11,076 nt of DNA from Acephala macrosclerotiorum (GCA_014904845.1 MU119968.1:1-11076), one strand, 5' to 3'; positions 1 to 8,717 are shown, counted from the stretch's first letter. Numbers and translations are program-made. The notes: generated by a model from the letters alone, not told the origin.

Positions 1-1117
1 ATTATAATTATATAATTAATAAATTATTTTTTAATAAAAAATATATAATTATTTATTATTTAATATTTTTATAATATATATTTTTAATTTGATTTAAATT
101 TTAAAATTTTATATTTTATTATTATTTTATTAATATATAAAATTATTATAATTAATTTTTAATTAATGTTTTTTATATTTTATATAATAAAAATTATATT
201 TAAAATTATAATTAATACGTAATTTAAAATAAATATAATAATAAAAATAATTTAAAATTTTATAATAAAAAAAAATAAAATTAAATAAATATAAATTAAA
301 ATTAAATTAATATAAAAAAGCGAATTTAAAAATATTTTTTAAAAGTTTTATTTATATATTTATATTATTATTTTATATTTAATTTATTTATATAAATTTA
401 TTATATTTATATTTTTTAATTTATTAATCGTTTTATAATAAAATTATAAAATAAATTTTAAATTATATTTTTTTTATTTTTTTATTATAATTTTTAAATT
501 ATTAATTTTTTTAATATATTATTATTATATAATAATTTTTGATTTTATTTATTTATTATTTTTTTATTATTATAATTATTTTTTTAATATATTTTTAAAT
601 TTTTTTTTTATTTATAAAATTTTATTTTATAAAAATTTAAATAATAATATAATTAATATATTTATAAAAACGTAAAAATAATTTTTTAATTAAAAACATT
701 TATTAAAAAAAATTTAAATTTAAATTTTATTAATTTTTTTAATTATAATTTAAAAATATTTAAATTAAAATATTATATATTAAATTTCGATTTTAAATTT
801 AAATTTTTATTAATATAAATATATAATATTTAAATAAATTTATATTTTATTTATAATTGTATTTATAATTTAATTAATTAAAATAAAATCGATTTTTATA
901 AAAAAAATTAAATAATTATTATTATATATATTATATTAATAAAATAAATATTTAAAATTATATTTAATTTTTATTTTAATAAAATTATCAAAAAAAAAAC
1001 TTATAATATATTTTAATATATATATTTTATATTTAATATGTATTATTTTTAAATTAAATATTAATTATTATATAAATAAAATTTTAATAAAAAATATTAT
1101 TTAAATTAATTATATCG
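1..1117. other. AT-rich background, no gene
   Basis: This stretch is almost pure A/T with isolated CpG pairs (for example at 218-219, and near 320, 429, 671, 788 and 890). No open frame, RNA gene, or copy of the E1 repeat could be recognised. It is probably old repeat DNA mutated beyond recognition. Confidence 0.6.
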
Positions 1118-1293
1118 AAATATATATACGTATTTATTACGTATTTTAATTAAAAATATATTAATATAAAAATTAAAAATATATTAATATTTTTAATTTT
1201 AAATTTAATTTTTTAAATAATTAATAATTTTTATATTTAATACGTAAAAATTACGTTTATTAAATGTAATATATTTAAATATTATTAATATTA
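1118..1293 (+). repeat. R2 dispersed repeat, copy 1
   Basis: This stretch matches 5428-5618 in the same orientation, about 4.3 kb downstream. The alignment starts around a shared TATACGTATTTATTACGTAT block and runs through a shared AATAATTAATAATTTTTATA block to the ATTATTAAT tract. Identity by eye is high, near 85-90 percent with a few small indels. Differences are largely reciprocal transitions. This copy keeps two CpGs near 1242 and 1253 that are TpA in the other copy, while the other copy keeps a CpG where this one reads TpG (near 1265). Flanks do not align clearly. The match is longer than expected from AT-richness alone because it includes co-located CpG pairs. It is probably a fragment of a mutated transposable element. 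No coding content is visible. Confidence 0.72.
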
Positions 1294-2420
1294 TTAATAT
1301 TAATTAATATTTAATTTTATTAATTAAATATAAAATAATAAAATTTATATTAAAAAAAGTTTTTATATAAAAAAATATATATTTTTTTAAGATTTAAAAA
1401 ATTGTATTTAATTTTTTTTATTAAAAAATATTAAAAAAAAACATTATATAAAAAAATGTAATTTTTTGAATATTTAAAAATTTTACGTTTTAAATTTTTT
1501 TTTAATTTGAATTTATTATATATAATAAAAAAATAATAAATTTTTACGTTATTTAAAACGTATTTATATTTTATATATAAATAAATAAATTTATTATATA
1601 TTAATTAATAATAAATATAAAAAATAAATCGATTTTAAAAAATTAAATTTAAATAAATTTATTTTATATAAATTTAAAATATTTAAAATATTTAAATATA
1701 AAAATATAAAAATAATTAAATAAATGAATTAAAAATATTATTTAAAAATAATAATAATATATAATTTGAATAAATATAAAAATATAATAATAAAAAAATT
1801 TAAAAGAATTTAATTTTTTTTTAAAAATTTTTAAATATAAATTAAAATTTATAATAAAATAAAATATATTTATTTTTAAAAACATTATTTTAAAAATTTA
1901 AAAATTAATATTACGAATAAATTGTTAAATATATAATAAAACGATTATAAACTTTAAAAAATTAATTATTCGTAATAAATTATTTTATAATAAATATTAA
2001 TCGTATAATATAAAAAAAAAAAATTATTTTAATAATATAAATATTATATTAAATATATATAAAAAAATAAATGTAAAAATTTTAATTATAATTATTCGTT
2101 TAATAAAATTATTAAATATATAAAAATTAAATTTGAAATTTTATATATTTTAATAATATATTAAAAAAAATTATAAATTTTAAATTATAATAAATTAAAA
2201 AAAATAATTAAAAAAAATTTAATATTAATTATATTATATTATTTAATTAATTTTAAAATATATATATATATAAAATAATTAAATTTTAATATTTATTTTA
2301 TTAATTATAAATATAATAAATACGAAATAAATAAAAATCGTAATAATAAACGCAATTAAAATAAATGTAATTATAATTATAAAAATTAAAAATATAATAA
2401 ATACGATTAAAATAAAAATA
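1294..2420. other. AT-rich background, no gene
   Basis: This is A/T sequence with scattered CpG pairs and no recognisable gene, RNA or E1 match. It includes a short uninterrupted AT run at 2258-2272. CpG becomes somewhat denser from about 2320 (near 2322, 2339 and 2350) approaching the left edge of E1 copy A. Either the true element boundary lies slightly further left or the mutation was milder here. Confidence 0.55.
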
Positions 2421-2428
2421 TTTCTCTC

Positions 2429-2500
2429 GTATCGAAAGAAAAAACTCGTTCGACGACTCGTTAAACGAATTAATAACGAACGAGTTTTTTCTTTCGATAC
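2429..2500. repeat. Perfect 24-bp inverted repeat (hairpin) at left end of E1 copy A
   Basis: Bases 2429-2452 are the exact reverse complement of 2477-2500. The arms contain TATCGAAAGAAAAAACTCG and are separated by 24 bases. The loop carries a nested short dyad (TCGTT / AACGA near 2458-2468). The arms keep several non-CpG C and G residues that are lost elsewhere in the window. In copy C the matching right-arm side survives only as a degraded AAACGAG followed by a T-run. The dyad lies at or near the element edge, so it could be a subterminal hairpin. As RNA it would form a stable stem, but there is no evidence of transcription. Confidence 0.85.
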
Positions 2501-2522
2501 TCGATATACATTTCGTTTTGCA

Positions 2523-2552
2523 AATCTCGTAAAAGCGTTTTTGCGAGAGATT
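2523..2552. repeat. Imperfect hairpin in E1 copy A
   Basis: An AATCTCG..AAAA arm faces a TTTTGCGAGAGATT arm around AGCG. Pairing is imperfect because the right arm has an extra GA. The same block is recognisable but degraded in copy C (near 8812-8845) and, reversed, in copy B (near 7200-7230). It is therefore part of the element rather than a random dyad. No function can be assigned. Confidence 0.5.
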
Positions 2553-2602
2553 ACAAAGTCTTCGATTTTAATAATATACTCTTATTTCAAGTTTCAAATT
2601 TT

Positions 2603-2622
2603 AAATTAAAAACTTTTAATTT
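2603..2622. repeat. Short perfect dyad in E1 copy A
   Basis: Nine-base arms AAATTAAAA and TTTTAATTT flank a two-base centre. The same place in copy B (about 7140-7170 on the + strand) has become an 8-base AAAATTTA array, which shows local slippage between copies. A dyad this AT-rich could easily be chance; it is listed because it marks a point where the copies differ in structure. Confidence 0.4.
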
Positions 2623-2716
2623 GAGCGTTTTATAAGTATTTAAAATTGGTATAATTATTAAAATAAAATTTTAAATTTTATCGAATAATAAATCAATAAA
2701 TTAATAAATTCTTTAG

Positions 2717-2930
2717 TATTTAAAATAAAAACGTATTACGAAATTTTATATTACTAGAAAAAAACTTTTTAAGATTTTCGTTTTTTATATTAAATTACTA
2801 CGATCGATTTAATTAATTTAAATTAATTTATTTGATATATAATTTCAAAAAAAAACTTTTTTTTAAAATTGCGCAATTGGATTAAAAAGTGTTTTACAAT
2901 TAAAAACTTTGATATTTAAAATAAAAACGT
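2717..2930 (+). repeat. ~196-bp internal unit of E1 copy A
   Basis: An identical 18-base block, TATTTAAAATAAAAACGT, occurs at 2717-2734 and 2913-2930, giving a period of 196 bases. Both are followed by related sequence (TTAC/TTTA, then an AAATTTTA-like stretch). Copy B shows the same landmark three times at periods of about 194 and 199, so the unit is a real internal tandem repeat of E1 rather than chance similarity. Copy A has one full unit followed by the shared right-hand part of E1, so it holds fewer units than copy B. Confidence 0.65.
2867..2878. repeat. 12-bp perfect palindrome AATTGCGCAATT
   Basis: This is an exact palindrome with a GCGC centre inside the internal unit of E1 copy A. 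The equivalent stretch in copy B reads AATTGCGTAG (about 6678-6687), so the palindrome is not conserved there. It may be an accident of mutation. Confidence 0.45.
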
Positions 2931-2973
2931 CTTTAAAAGTTTTACGATTGTAATTTTAATTAAATACGATTAT

Positions 2974-3009
2974 ATTTTATTAATTTATATAATAACAAAT
3001 TAATAAAAT
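2974..3009. repeat. Conserved E1 stem-loop, copy A
   Basis: Thirteen-base perfect arms ATTTTATTAATTT and AAATTAATAAAAT enclose a 10-base loop, ATATAATAAC. All three E1 copies have this dyad at the same place, with loop GCGTAATAAC in the other two on the element strand. The arms are pure A/T and so immune to C-to-T mutation. Their survival therefore does not by itself show selection, but the dyad was present in the ancestral element. Confidence 0.7.
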
Positions 3010-3135
3010 CGTTTAAAATTTGAAATTTAATAATATTTAATTAAATTTCAATTTATTTACAAATTTTATACGATTTAAATTAATTAATAAATTATAATTA
3101 TAAACGTAATAAAATTGAAATTTTAATATTTTTTT

Positions 3136-5427
3136 TTAATATTTTTTTTTTAAATATAAAAAAATTACATTTTAAAAAATAAAATCAAATTAATTAAAAA
3201 TTCGTAAAAATTAATTTTTTTATTATAAAATAAATTAATTTTATTTTAATTTATAAATAAATAATATAAAAATCGAAAATATAAATAAATTTAAAATTCA
3301 ATTTAATAATACAAAAATTTATATAAAAAAATATAATAATAATATAATTATATTAATTATACGCAAATAAAAAATAAAAAATTTATATTTTAATAATTAA
3401 ATAAACGTAAAATTTTTAAAAACAATTTAATTTTTTTTTAATAAAAAATTACGAGTTTAATTATTTAATAATTATTAATATTATATATTTAAATAATAAT
3501 ACGATTTTATAATTTATAAATTTTATTATAAAATTTTAAAACGTATAATTCGTTATAAAAATATTTATATAAATAATATTAAATTAATATATATTTAAAA
3601 TTGTTAAAAATATTAATTTATAATATTAAAAAAAAAATTATATTTATAAAATTTAAATAAAAAATAAAATTTATAATAATAAAAATAAAATTTTTTATTT
3701 AAAATATATAATTTAATTAAAAAAAATAATATTATATTTTATTATAATAAATTTATATAATTATATTAAAAAAAATATTAAAAAAAATTATAAAAAAATA
3801 AATATTATTCGTAAAATAATAAACGAATTTTATTATATATAAATTAATTATAATTAAATTATATAAAAAAACGAAAAATTAAAAATAAATTTATAATTTA
3901 TTTTAAATAAAAATATTTTAATTTTACGAATATTGATAATAATAATAACGATTTTATAAATAATAAAAATTTTAATTTAAATTTATTTTTATAAAAAAGT
4001 TTATTATTTAATAAATAAATTAAAAAATAATCATAATTATAATTTTATAATATAATTATAAAAAATTTATTATATAAATTTATAAAAATAAATATTTATT
4101 AATTTATTATATATTATAAATATTATATTTTTAATTTAATTTTTTTTTAATTGAAAAAAAAAAAAATAAAATTATAAATAAAAAAAAATATATATATATA
4201 TATATATTTATAAATTAATTAATATTTAATAATAAAATTATATAATTATTTAAAAAAAAAATATAATTTAAATAAAAATAAAAAAAATAAAAAAATTCAA
4301 TTTATTAATTTAAAAATTAAAAATTATTTTAATTAATATTAAAAATAATAAATTTATAAAACGTATATTACGTTTATTTATTAATTAAAATTTGTTTTTA
4401 ATTTATTAATTATTATATAATATTAAATTATAATAAAAAAACGTAATAATTTATTATATAATATTAATTATAATTTAATTAATATAAAAATAATTAAAAT
4501 ATTCGTATTTATAAATAATTCGTATATTAATAATATTAATTTAAAATTGTAAATTAAATACGTAATTATAATAATTAATAAAATTCGAATAAAAATCGAT
4601 TTTAAAATAAAAAATTATTTAATATATTAAAATTATATAAAATATAAAAAAATTATTAAAAACGTTTTAATATTTAAAATTTATAAAATAATTAATAATA
4701 CGAATATAATTATAAAATAATTCGATTTATTTAATATTTTAATTATTATTTATATAAATTTATATATTTTTTTTACAATTATTTAATAAAATTAAAAATA
4801 ATAAATAAAAAACATTTTATAATCGATATTATAATTTTAAAATAATTATATAAACGTAAATAATTATAAAAAAATTTAATTTAAATAAAATTTTATAAAT
4901 ATTTATTAATATAAATAATTTTACGATTAAAATAAATTTTAAAATAAATTTTTATTTTTTTATTTTAAATCGAATAAATTAATTTATTTCGAATTAAAAT
5001 TTTAAAAATATAAAAATATAATTAATTATTATTAATTAATTATATAAATTACAAATTAAAATATTTAATTATTTATTTTATTATAATAATTTAATTTTAA
5101 AAAAAATTATATTTTAATAAATTTCGATTTTATTAATAAATTTTTAAATTAATTAAAATATTATATTATAAAAATTTAATCGAATTTAAAACGCGTTAAA
5201 TAATTAATATTTTTAATAATTATACGACGTTATTAATATTATAAATAAAAATTTATTAATTATATAAAATACGATTTTTTAAAATATAATATAAATATAA
5301 AATAATTAAATTATTAATTTATATATTAAATAATATTTTTTTTTACGATAATTAAAATATTATTAAATTAAATTTTATATTAATTTTATAAAAAAATTTT
5401 TAATTAAAATAAAAATTATTAATATTA
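3136..5427. other. AT-rich background, no gene
   Basis: A 2.3-kb stretch of A/T with isolated CpG pairs. The 900 bases from 3601 hold only about 23 G/C, of which 16 are in CpG. I see no gene, RNA or convincing copy of E1 or R2. It includes a 13-base A-run (4154-4166) and an AT dinucleotide run. CpG is slightly denser around 4500-4730 and 5170-5280 without any repeat match I could establish. Confidence 0.6.
4188..4207. repeat. (AT)10 dinucleotide run
   Basis: An uninterrupted 20-base AT run directly follows an A-run. It is a simple repeat likely to vary in length; no function is implied. Confidence 0.8.
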
Positions 5428-5618
5428 AAATATATATATACGTATTTATTACGTATTTTAATTAAAAAAAAACTAATATAACAATTGAAAATATATTAAT
5501 ATTTTTAATATTAAATTTAAAATTTTAAATAATTAATAATTTTTATATTTAATATATAAAAATTATATTTATTAAACGTAATATATTAATATATTTAAAT
5601 ATTTTAATATTATTAATA
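5428..5618 (+). repeat. R2 dispersed repeat, copy 2
   Basis: This is the same sequence as 1118-1293, slightly longer through small insertions (for example an extra TATTAA near 5585). This copy reads ACTAATATAACAATTG near 5471-5487 where copy 1 is all A/T. It has TpA at two places where copy 1 has CpG, and CpG (near 5578) where copy 1 has TpG. Reciprocal losses mean both copies were mutated independently from a common, more GC-containing ancestor. The surrounding sequence does not align beyond these limits. No coding content is visible. Confidence 0.72.
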
Positions 5619-6216
5619 AATTATATAATAATTTTTTAATTAAAATTTAATATTAAATTTTAAAAAATACGTTTTTTATTAAATATATTATTATTTTATA
5701 ATAATTTAAAATTAAAATAATAAATATATAATAAATATATTTAATTAATTATTATATATTAAAAATAATAAAATCGAAATAAAAATTATAAAAAAACTTT
5801 TTTTATTAAATTATTAAAAAAATAAAAATAATTGTTATTTTATTTAAAAAAAAAAATTTAATAAAATTTAAATTTGATTTATTGAAATAATTCTTTGAAA
5901 AGATTAATTTTTAAAAATAAATTATAAATTCAAAAATGTATTTTTATTATTAATATATAATATTAATAATAAAAATTATTAAAAAAAATAATATTATAAT
6001 ATTTTAAAAATTATTATTATTAAATAAAATATTTAATTTTCGTAAAAAATATATTAATATTAAAATTTATTTAATTTATTATTTTAATATTAATTATTTA
6101 AAAAAAAATTATTTATTAAAAAAAAATTTTAAATTTAAATTTAAATATTTATTTTATATAATTTAAATATTTTTTTTATATGTTTTATTTATACGTTTTT
6201 TAATATTTTTAATTAT
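5619..6216. other. AT-rich background, no gene
   Basis: A/T sequence with few CpG pairs. A short patch at about 5875-5940 keeps several non-CpG G and C residues (ATTGAAATAATTCTTTGAAA) and may be a remnant of a less-mutated repeat, but I found no partner for it in the window. Confidence 0.5.
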
Positions 6217-6405
6217 ATTTAAATATAATAATTTAATTAATTTATTAAAAATTTCAATTATAAAATTTTTAAAATTTTTTAAATAATAATATATTTAAAA
6301 AAATTTATATATTATTTTTTTTAATAATGAACGATTTTATTTAAATATAACGATTTAATTAATTTATTAAAAAATTTAATAATTTTATAACTTTGAAATA
6401 ATATA
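6217..6405 (+). repeat. ~120-bp tandem duplication next to E1 copy B
   Basis: Bases 6217-6250 match 6339-6372 over 34 positions, differing only where the first copy has TA and the second has CG. Similarity continues weakly, with TTTAAATAATAATATAT near 6278 against TTTGAAATAATATATAAT near 6391. The period is about 115-122 bases. The array stops about 20 bases before the edge of E1 copy B and is not seen beside copies A or C. It therefore belongs to the insertion neighbourhood rather than to the shared E1 body, unless the other copies are truncated. Confidence 0.6.
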
Positions 6406-6545
6406 TAATCGTTTTAATAAAAAATATTAAAATTTCGTAATTATAATTAATTTATAATTTTTATTTATTAATTAATTCAAATTGTATAAAATTTATAAAT
6501 AAATTGAAATTTAATTAAATATTTTTTAATTTTCAATTTTAAATG

Positions 6546-6581
6546 ATTTTATTAATTTGTTATTACGCAAATTAATAAAAT
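6546..6581. repeat. Conserved E1 stem-loop, copy B
   Basis: Thirteen-base perfect arms enclose a loop that reads GCGTAATAAC on the element (minus) strand. It occupies the same position in the element as the dyads in copies A and C, and the loop is identical to that of copy C. No function is assigned. Confidence 0.7.
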
Positions 6582-6603
6582 ATAATTGTACTTAATAAAA
6601 ATA

Positions 6604-6611
6604 GCGATCGC
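6604..6611. repeat. 8-bp palindrome GCGATCGC
   Basis: This is an exact all-CpG-flanked palindrome at the edge of the preserved island. In copy A the matching place reads TACGATTG, so the palindrome is not kept. It is listed as sequence seen, without functional claim. Confidence 0.45.
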
Positions 6612-6736
6612 AAAACTTTTAAGTACGTTTTTGCTTTAAGTATTTAAACGCTTATTTAAATGCTGAAAATCTCTATAATTGCGTAGTTTTTAACGAGAGT
6701 CTCAAGAGATTTCCCTTTGGTAAATAACTTTTTATA

Positions 6737-6751
6737 ATCGATTGAATCGAT
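6737..6751. repeat. Dyad ATCGATT-G-AATCGAT
   Basis: Seven-base perfect arms flank one central base, inside the first unit of copy B. The second unit (6937-6951) has AATTGATTGAATCGAT, a one-arm-degraded version consistent with C-to-T change. The repeated occurrence makes this the best candidate for a protein-binding site in E1, but nothing in the sequence shows that it is one. Confidence 0.5.
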
Positions 6752-6840
6752 CGTAGTAGTTGAATATAAGACGGGAATCCCAGGGAGTATTCCTTTGGTA
6801 TAAAACTCTATAGCAAGTACGTTTCTGCCTTAGGCATTGA

Positions 6841-6854
6841 AGTACTTAAGTACT
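6841..6854. repeat. 14-bp perfect palindrome AGTACTTAAGTACT
   Basis: This is an exact palindrome in the preserved core of copy B. The other unit has a degraded counterpart (AGTATTTAAACGCTTATT from 6640). Its nature is unknown. Confidence 0.55.
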
Positions 6855-6887
6855 GGAACAGTTTTACGATTGTACAATTTTAAAAGA

Positions 6888-6903
6888 AAATCTCAGGAGA
6901 TTT
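6888..6903. repeat. Dyad AAATCTC-AG-GAGATTT
   Basis: Seven-base perfect arms flank a two-base centre. The neighbouring unit has the related TCTCAAGAGA at 6700-6709 with a shorter arm. The dyad is thus a recurring part of the ~200-bp unit. Confidence 0.5.
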
Positions 6904-7143
6904 CTTTTTGAAATGTATAGTAAATAAAATAATTTAAATTGATTGAATCGATCGTAGTAATTTAATATAAAAAACGAGAATTTTAAAAAGTATTTTTTTA
7001 ATAGTATTTTTTTAAAAATATTTTTTTATTTTAAATATTAAAAAACTTATTAATTTATCGATTTTTATCGTTCAATAAAATTTCAAATTATTATATTTTA
7101 ATAATTATATTAATTTTAAATACTTATAAAACGTTTAAATTAA

Positions 7144-7168
7144 AAATTTAAAATTTAAAATTTAAAAT
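7144..7168. repeat. Short 8-base array (AAAATTTA-like) in E1 copy B
   Basis: About three copies of an 8-base A/T unit replace the sequence found at 2595-2622 in copy A. It probably arose by slippage after the site became A/T. Confidence 0.5.
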
Positions 7169-7300
7169 AAATTTAAATTATTAAAATCGAAAATTTTATA
7201 ATTTTTTATAAAAATATTTTTACGAGATTTATAAAATAAAATATATATCGAATAAAAAAAAAATTTTTTTTTAATTATTAAAAATTAATAATAATATTAA

Positions 7301-8717
7301 AATAATAAATATTAATTAAATAATTAAATTTTTTAAATATAATATTAATAAAAAAATTATTAATTATATAATTATTAATATAAAATAATTAATAAAAAAT
7401 ATTAAAAAAAAACGAATTTAAAAAAAATTTATATATTAACGATTTTTTATTATTTTTTATTATATATTTTTATTATTTTATTTATTATTTTTCGAATAAA
7501 AAAATAAAAACGTAATAATAAATTTAATTTAATAATTTAAAAAAACGTATAATAATTAAAAAAATATAATTTTAATTTTAATATAATAATATTAATTCGT
7601 TTAAAATTAATATTATATTTTTATTAATATATAAAATTTATTAATATTTTAATATAAAAATTATATAATAAAATTTTAAAAATATAATATAATTTTTTTA
7701 TTTTTTATTTTTTTTATATTTTTTTTTTTTAATTTGTTTTTTATTTGTATTTTAATTTTTTATAATTTTTTATAATTTTTTATATTTATACGATTAATAA
7801 AAAATTATAATATTAATTATAAAATACTTTTTTAATCGTTTTTAATTTAATTAAATATTTATAAAACGAATATAAATTTATATAAACGATTATTAAAATT
7901 AAAAAAAAATTAAATTATTAAATAATAAATTTAATTACAATTATTATATTATTTTTTATTATTTAATTAATATTAATTTATTAAAATAATATTATATTTA
8001 ATTTAAAAATTAAAATTTTTATTATTTATAATTAAATTATTATTTTTTTTTTAAAAAAACGTTTTAAATAATTATTTAAAAATTATAATTATATTTTTTT
8101 TTATAATTTAAAAAAAATATATATATTAATTTATTTATTTATTATAAATATTAAAAAAATTTAATTTTTTATTTAATTTATTTAATAAAAAAAATATAAA
8201 AACGATTTTTTAATTACGATTTTAATTATAATTTTAATTATCGTTTTAAATTTTTAATATTTTTATTTATTTAATATAATTTAATAATTATAAATTGAAA
8301 ATTAATTAATTTATAAAATATATTAATTATATATATTTTATTATTAATCGTTAATAATTAAAATTATTTTTTTTTATTTTTATTTTTTTATATTAAATAT
8401 ATATATTTAAAAAAAATTAATAAAATTAATCAAATTTTTATATTTAAATTATTTTTTATTATAAATGTATTATTAATTTAATATTTAATATATAAATAAT
8501 ATATTTTTTTAATAATTATTTAATTTTATTTTTTATTTTTTTTATAATTAATAATAATAATATATTATTAATTATTTTAAAATAAAATTTTAAAATTAAT
8601 AATATAAATATAATATTAATCGATTTTATTAAATTGTTTATAATTTTAATTATTATTTATATTAAAAAAAAATTATTAATTATTTTATCAAAAAATAAAT
8701 ATATTATTAATAATATT
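7301..8717. other. AT-rich background, no gene
   Basis: This is 1.4 kb of A/T with isolated CpG pairs. It includes the 10-base array at 7751-7784 and long T-runs around 7690-7740 and 8040-8100. No gene, RNA or repeat match to E1 or R2 was found. Confidence 0.6.
7751..7784. repeat. 10-base tandem array (TATAATTTTT)
   Basis: About three and a half copies of a 10-base unit, the first with one change. T-runs repeat at a helical-turn spacing, which could favour bent DNA. This may be only low-complexity slippage. Confidence 0.6.

Larger units (their letters stand above)
2421..3135 (+). repeat. E1 dispersed repeat, copy A
   Basis: This is a non-coding repeat of about 0.7 kb. It aligns with 8718-9613 in the same orientation and with the reverse complement of 6423-7300. 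Shared anchors in order are the ACTCGT..AAACGAATTAATAA block near 2456-2476, the CTCGTAAAAGCGTTTTT block near 2526-2542, TATTAAATTACTACGATCGA near 2797, and AATTAATTAATAAATTATAA near 3077. The right edge is set by the point where all three copies stop aligning, just after a shared AAATTTTAATATT. The left part (2421-2580) is a less-mutated island with 52 G/C in 160 bases, while the rest is intermediate. It contains one ~196-bp internal unit plus the start of a second. It could be a solo LTR, a non-autonomous transposon or a satellite-like unit. I found no terminal inverted repeats, TG..CA ends or target duplication. Confidence 0.78.
6590..6920 (-). other. Island of little-mutated sequence inside E1 copy B
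   Basis: G/C counts by 60-base line are 22 (6661), 18 (6721), 24 (6781) and 18 (6841), against 0-4 in most of the window. Many C residues here lie in CpA, CpT and CpC, the contexts lost elsewhere. The same element positions in copies A and C read T or A at many of these places. The fall-off is quick on both sides: by about 6960-7000 the sequence is again mostly A/T. The island therefore escaped mutation that hit the rest of the same element copy. Several short dyads lie in it (6604-6611, 6737-6751, 6841-6854 and 6888-6903). Confidence 0.75.
6623..7046 (-). repeat. ~194-201-bp tandem units within E1 copy B
   Basis: On the + strand the landmark GTACGTTTTTGCTTTAAGTATT starts at 6623 in one unit and recurs, with a few changes, at 6817 and, mutated to A/T, near 7016. 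Periods are about 194 and 199. A second landmark, ATTGAATCGATCGTAGTA, is identical at 6741-6758 and 6942-6959 (spacing 201). There is also a shorter sub-repeat: CCTTTGGTA is exact at 6714-6722 and 6792-6800. The units grade from well preserved (6623-6940) to heavily mutated (from 6960), although they are homologous. This dates the mutation after the tandem expansion, or shows different exposure of neighbouring units. Confidence 0.75.
6423..7300 (-). repeat. E1 dispersed repeat, copy B (inverted, best-preserved core)
   Basis: The reverse complement of this stretch aligns with copies A and C from end to end. The limit at 6423 is where alignment of all three copies ends (AATATTAAAATTTCG on the + strand). 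The other limit, 7250-7300, is uncertain because the hairpin region is reduced to A- and T-runs. Preservation is strikingly uneven: 6661-6900 has about 82 G/C in 240 bases and 6781-6840 reaches 24 in 60, whereas the segment from about 7000 is nearly pure A/T with CpG remnants. The core carries two near-complete internal units plus part of a third, against fewer in copy A. No open frame on either strand looks like a protein. It is the best witness to the pre-mutation E1 sequence. Confidence 0.8.

Noticed and set aside
1966..2005. Similarity to 9683-9725 (ATTCGTAATAA..ATATTAATCG)
   Set aside because: The match is short, with gaps and only two CpG anchors, and flanks do not align. At this composition it may be chance.
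2421..3135. E1 as an LTR retrotransposon with identifiable LTR ends
   Set aside because: No TG..CA ends, primer-binding site, polypurine tract or target duplication could be seen, and C-to-T change would hide them. Kept only as one of several possibilities.
4188..4207. Replication origin suggested by the AT run and nearby A-tract
   Set aside because: A/T runs are everywhere in this window, so this one carries no specific signal, and no conserved origin element accompanies it.
6590..6920. Possible gene or tRNA/5S gene in the GC-richer island
   Set aside because: No cloverleaf, no GGTTCGAATCC-type B box, no 5S-like internal control region and no sustained open frame were seen. The island is explained by homology to E1 copies A and C and by internal ~200-bp units.
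6623..7046. CRISPR array
   Set aside because: Units are about 200 bases and repeat along their full length, with no short identical repeats separated by unique spacers of constant size.
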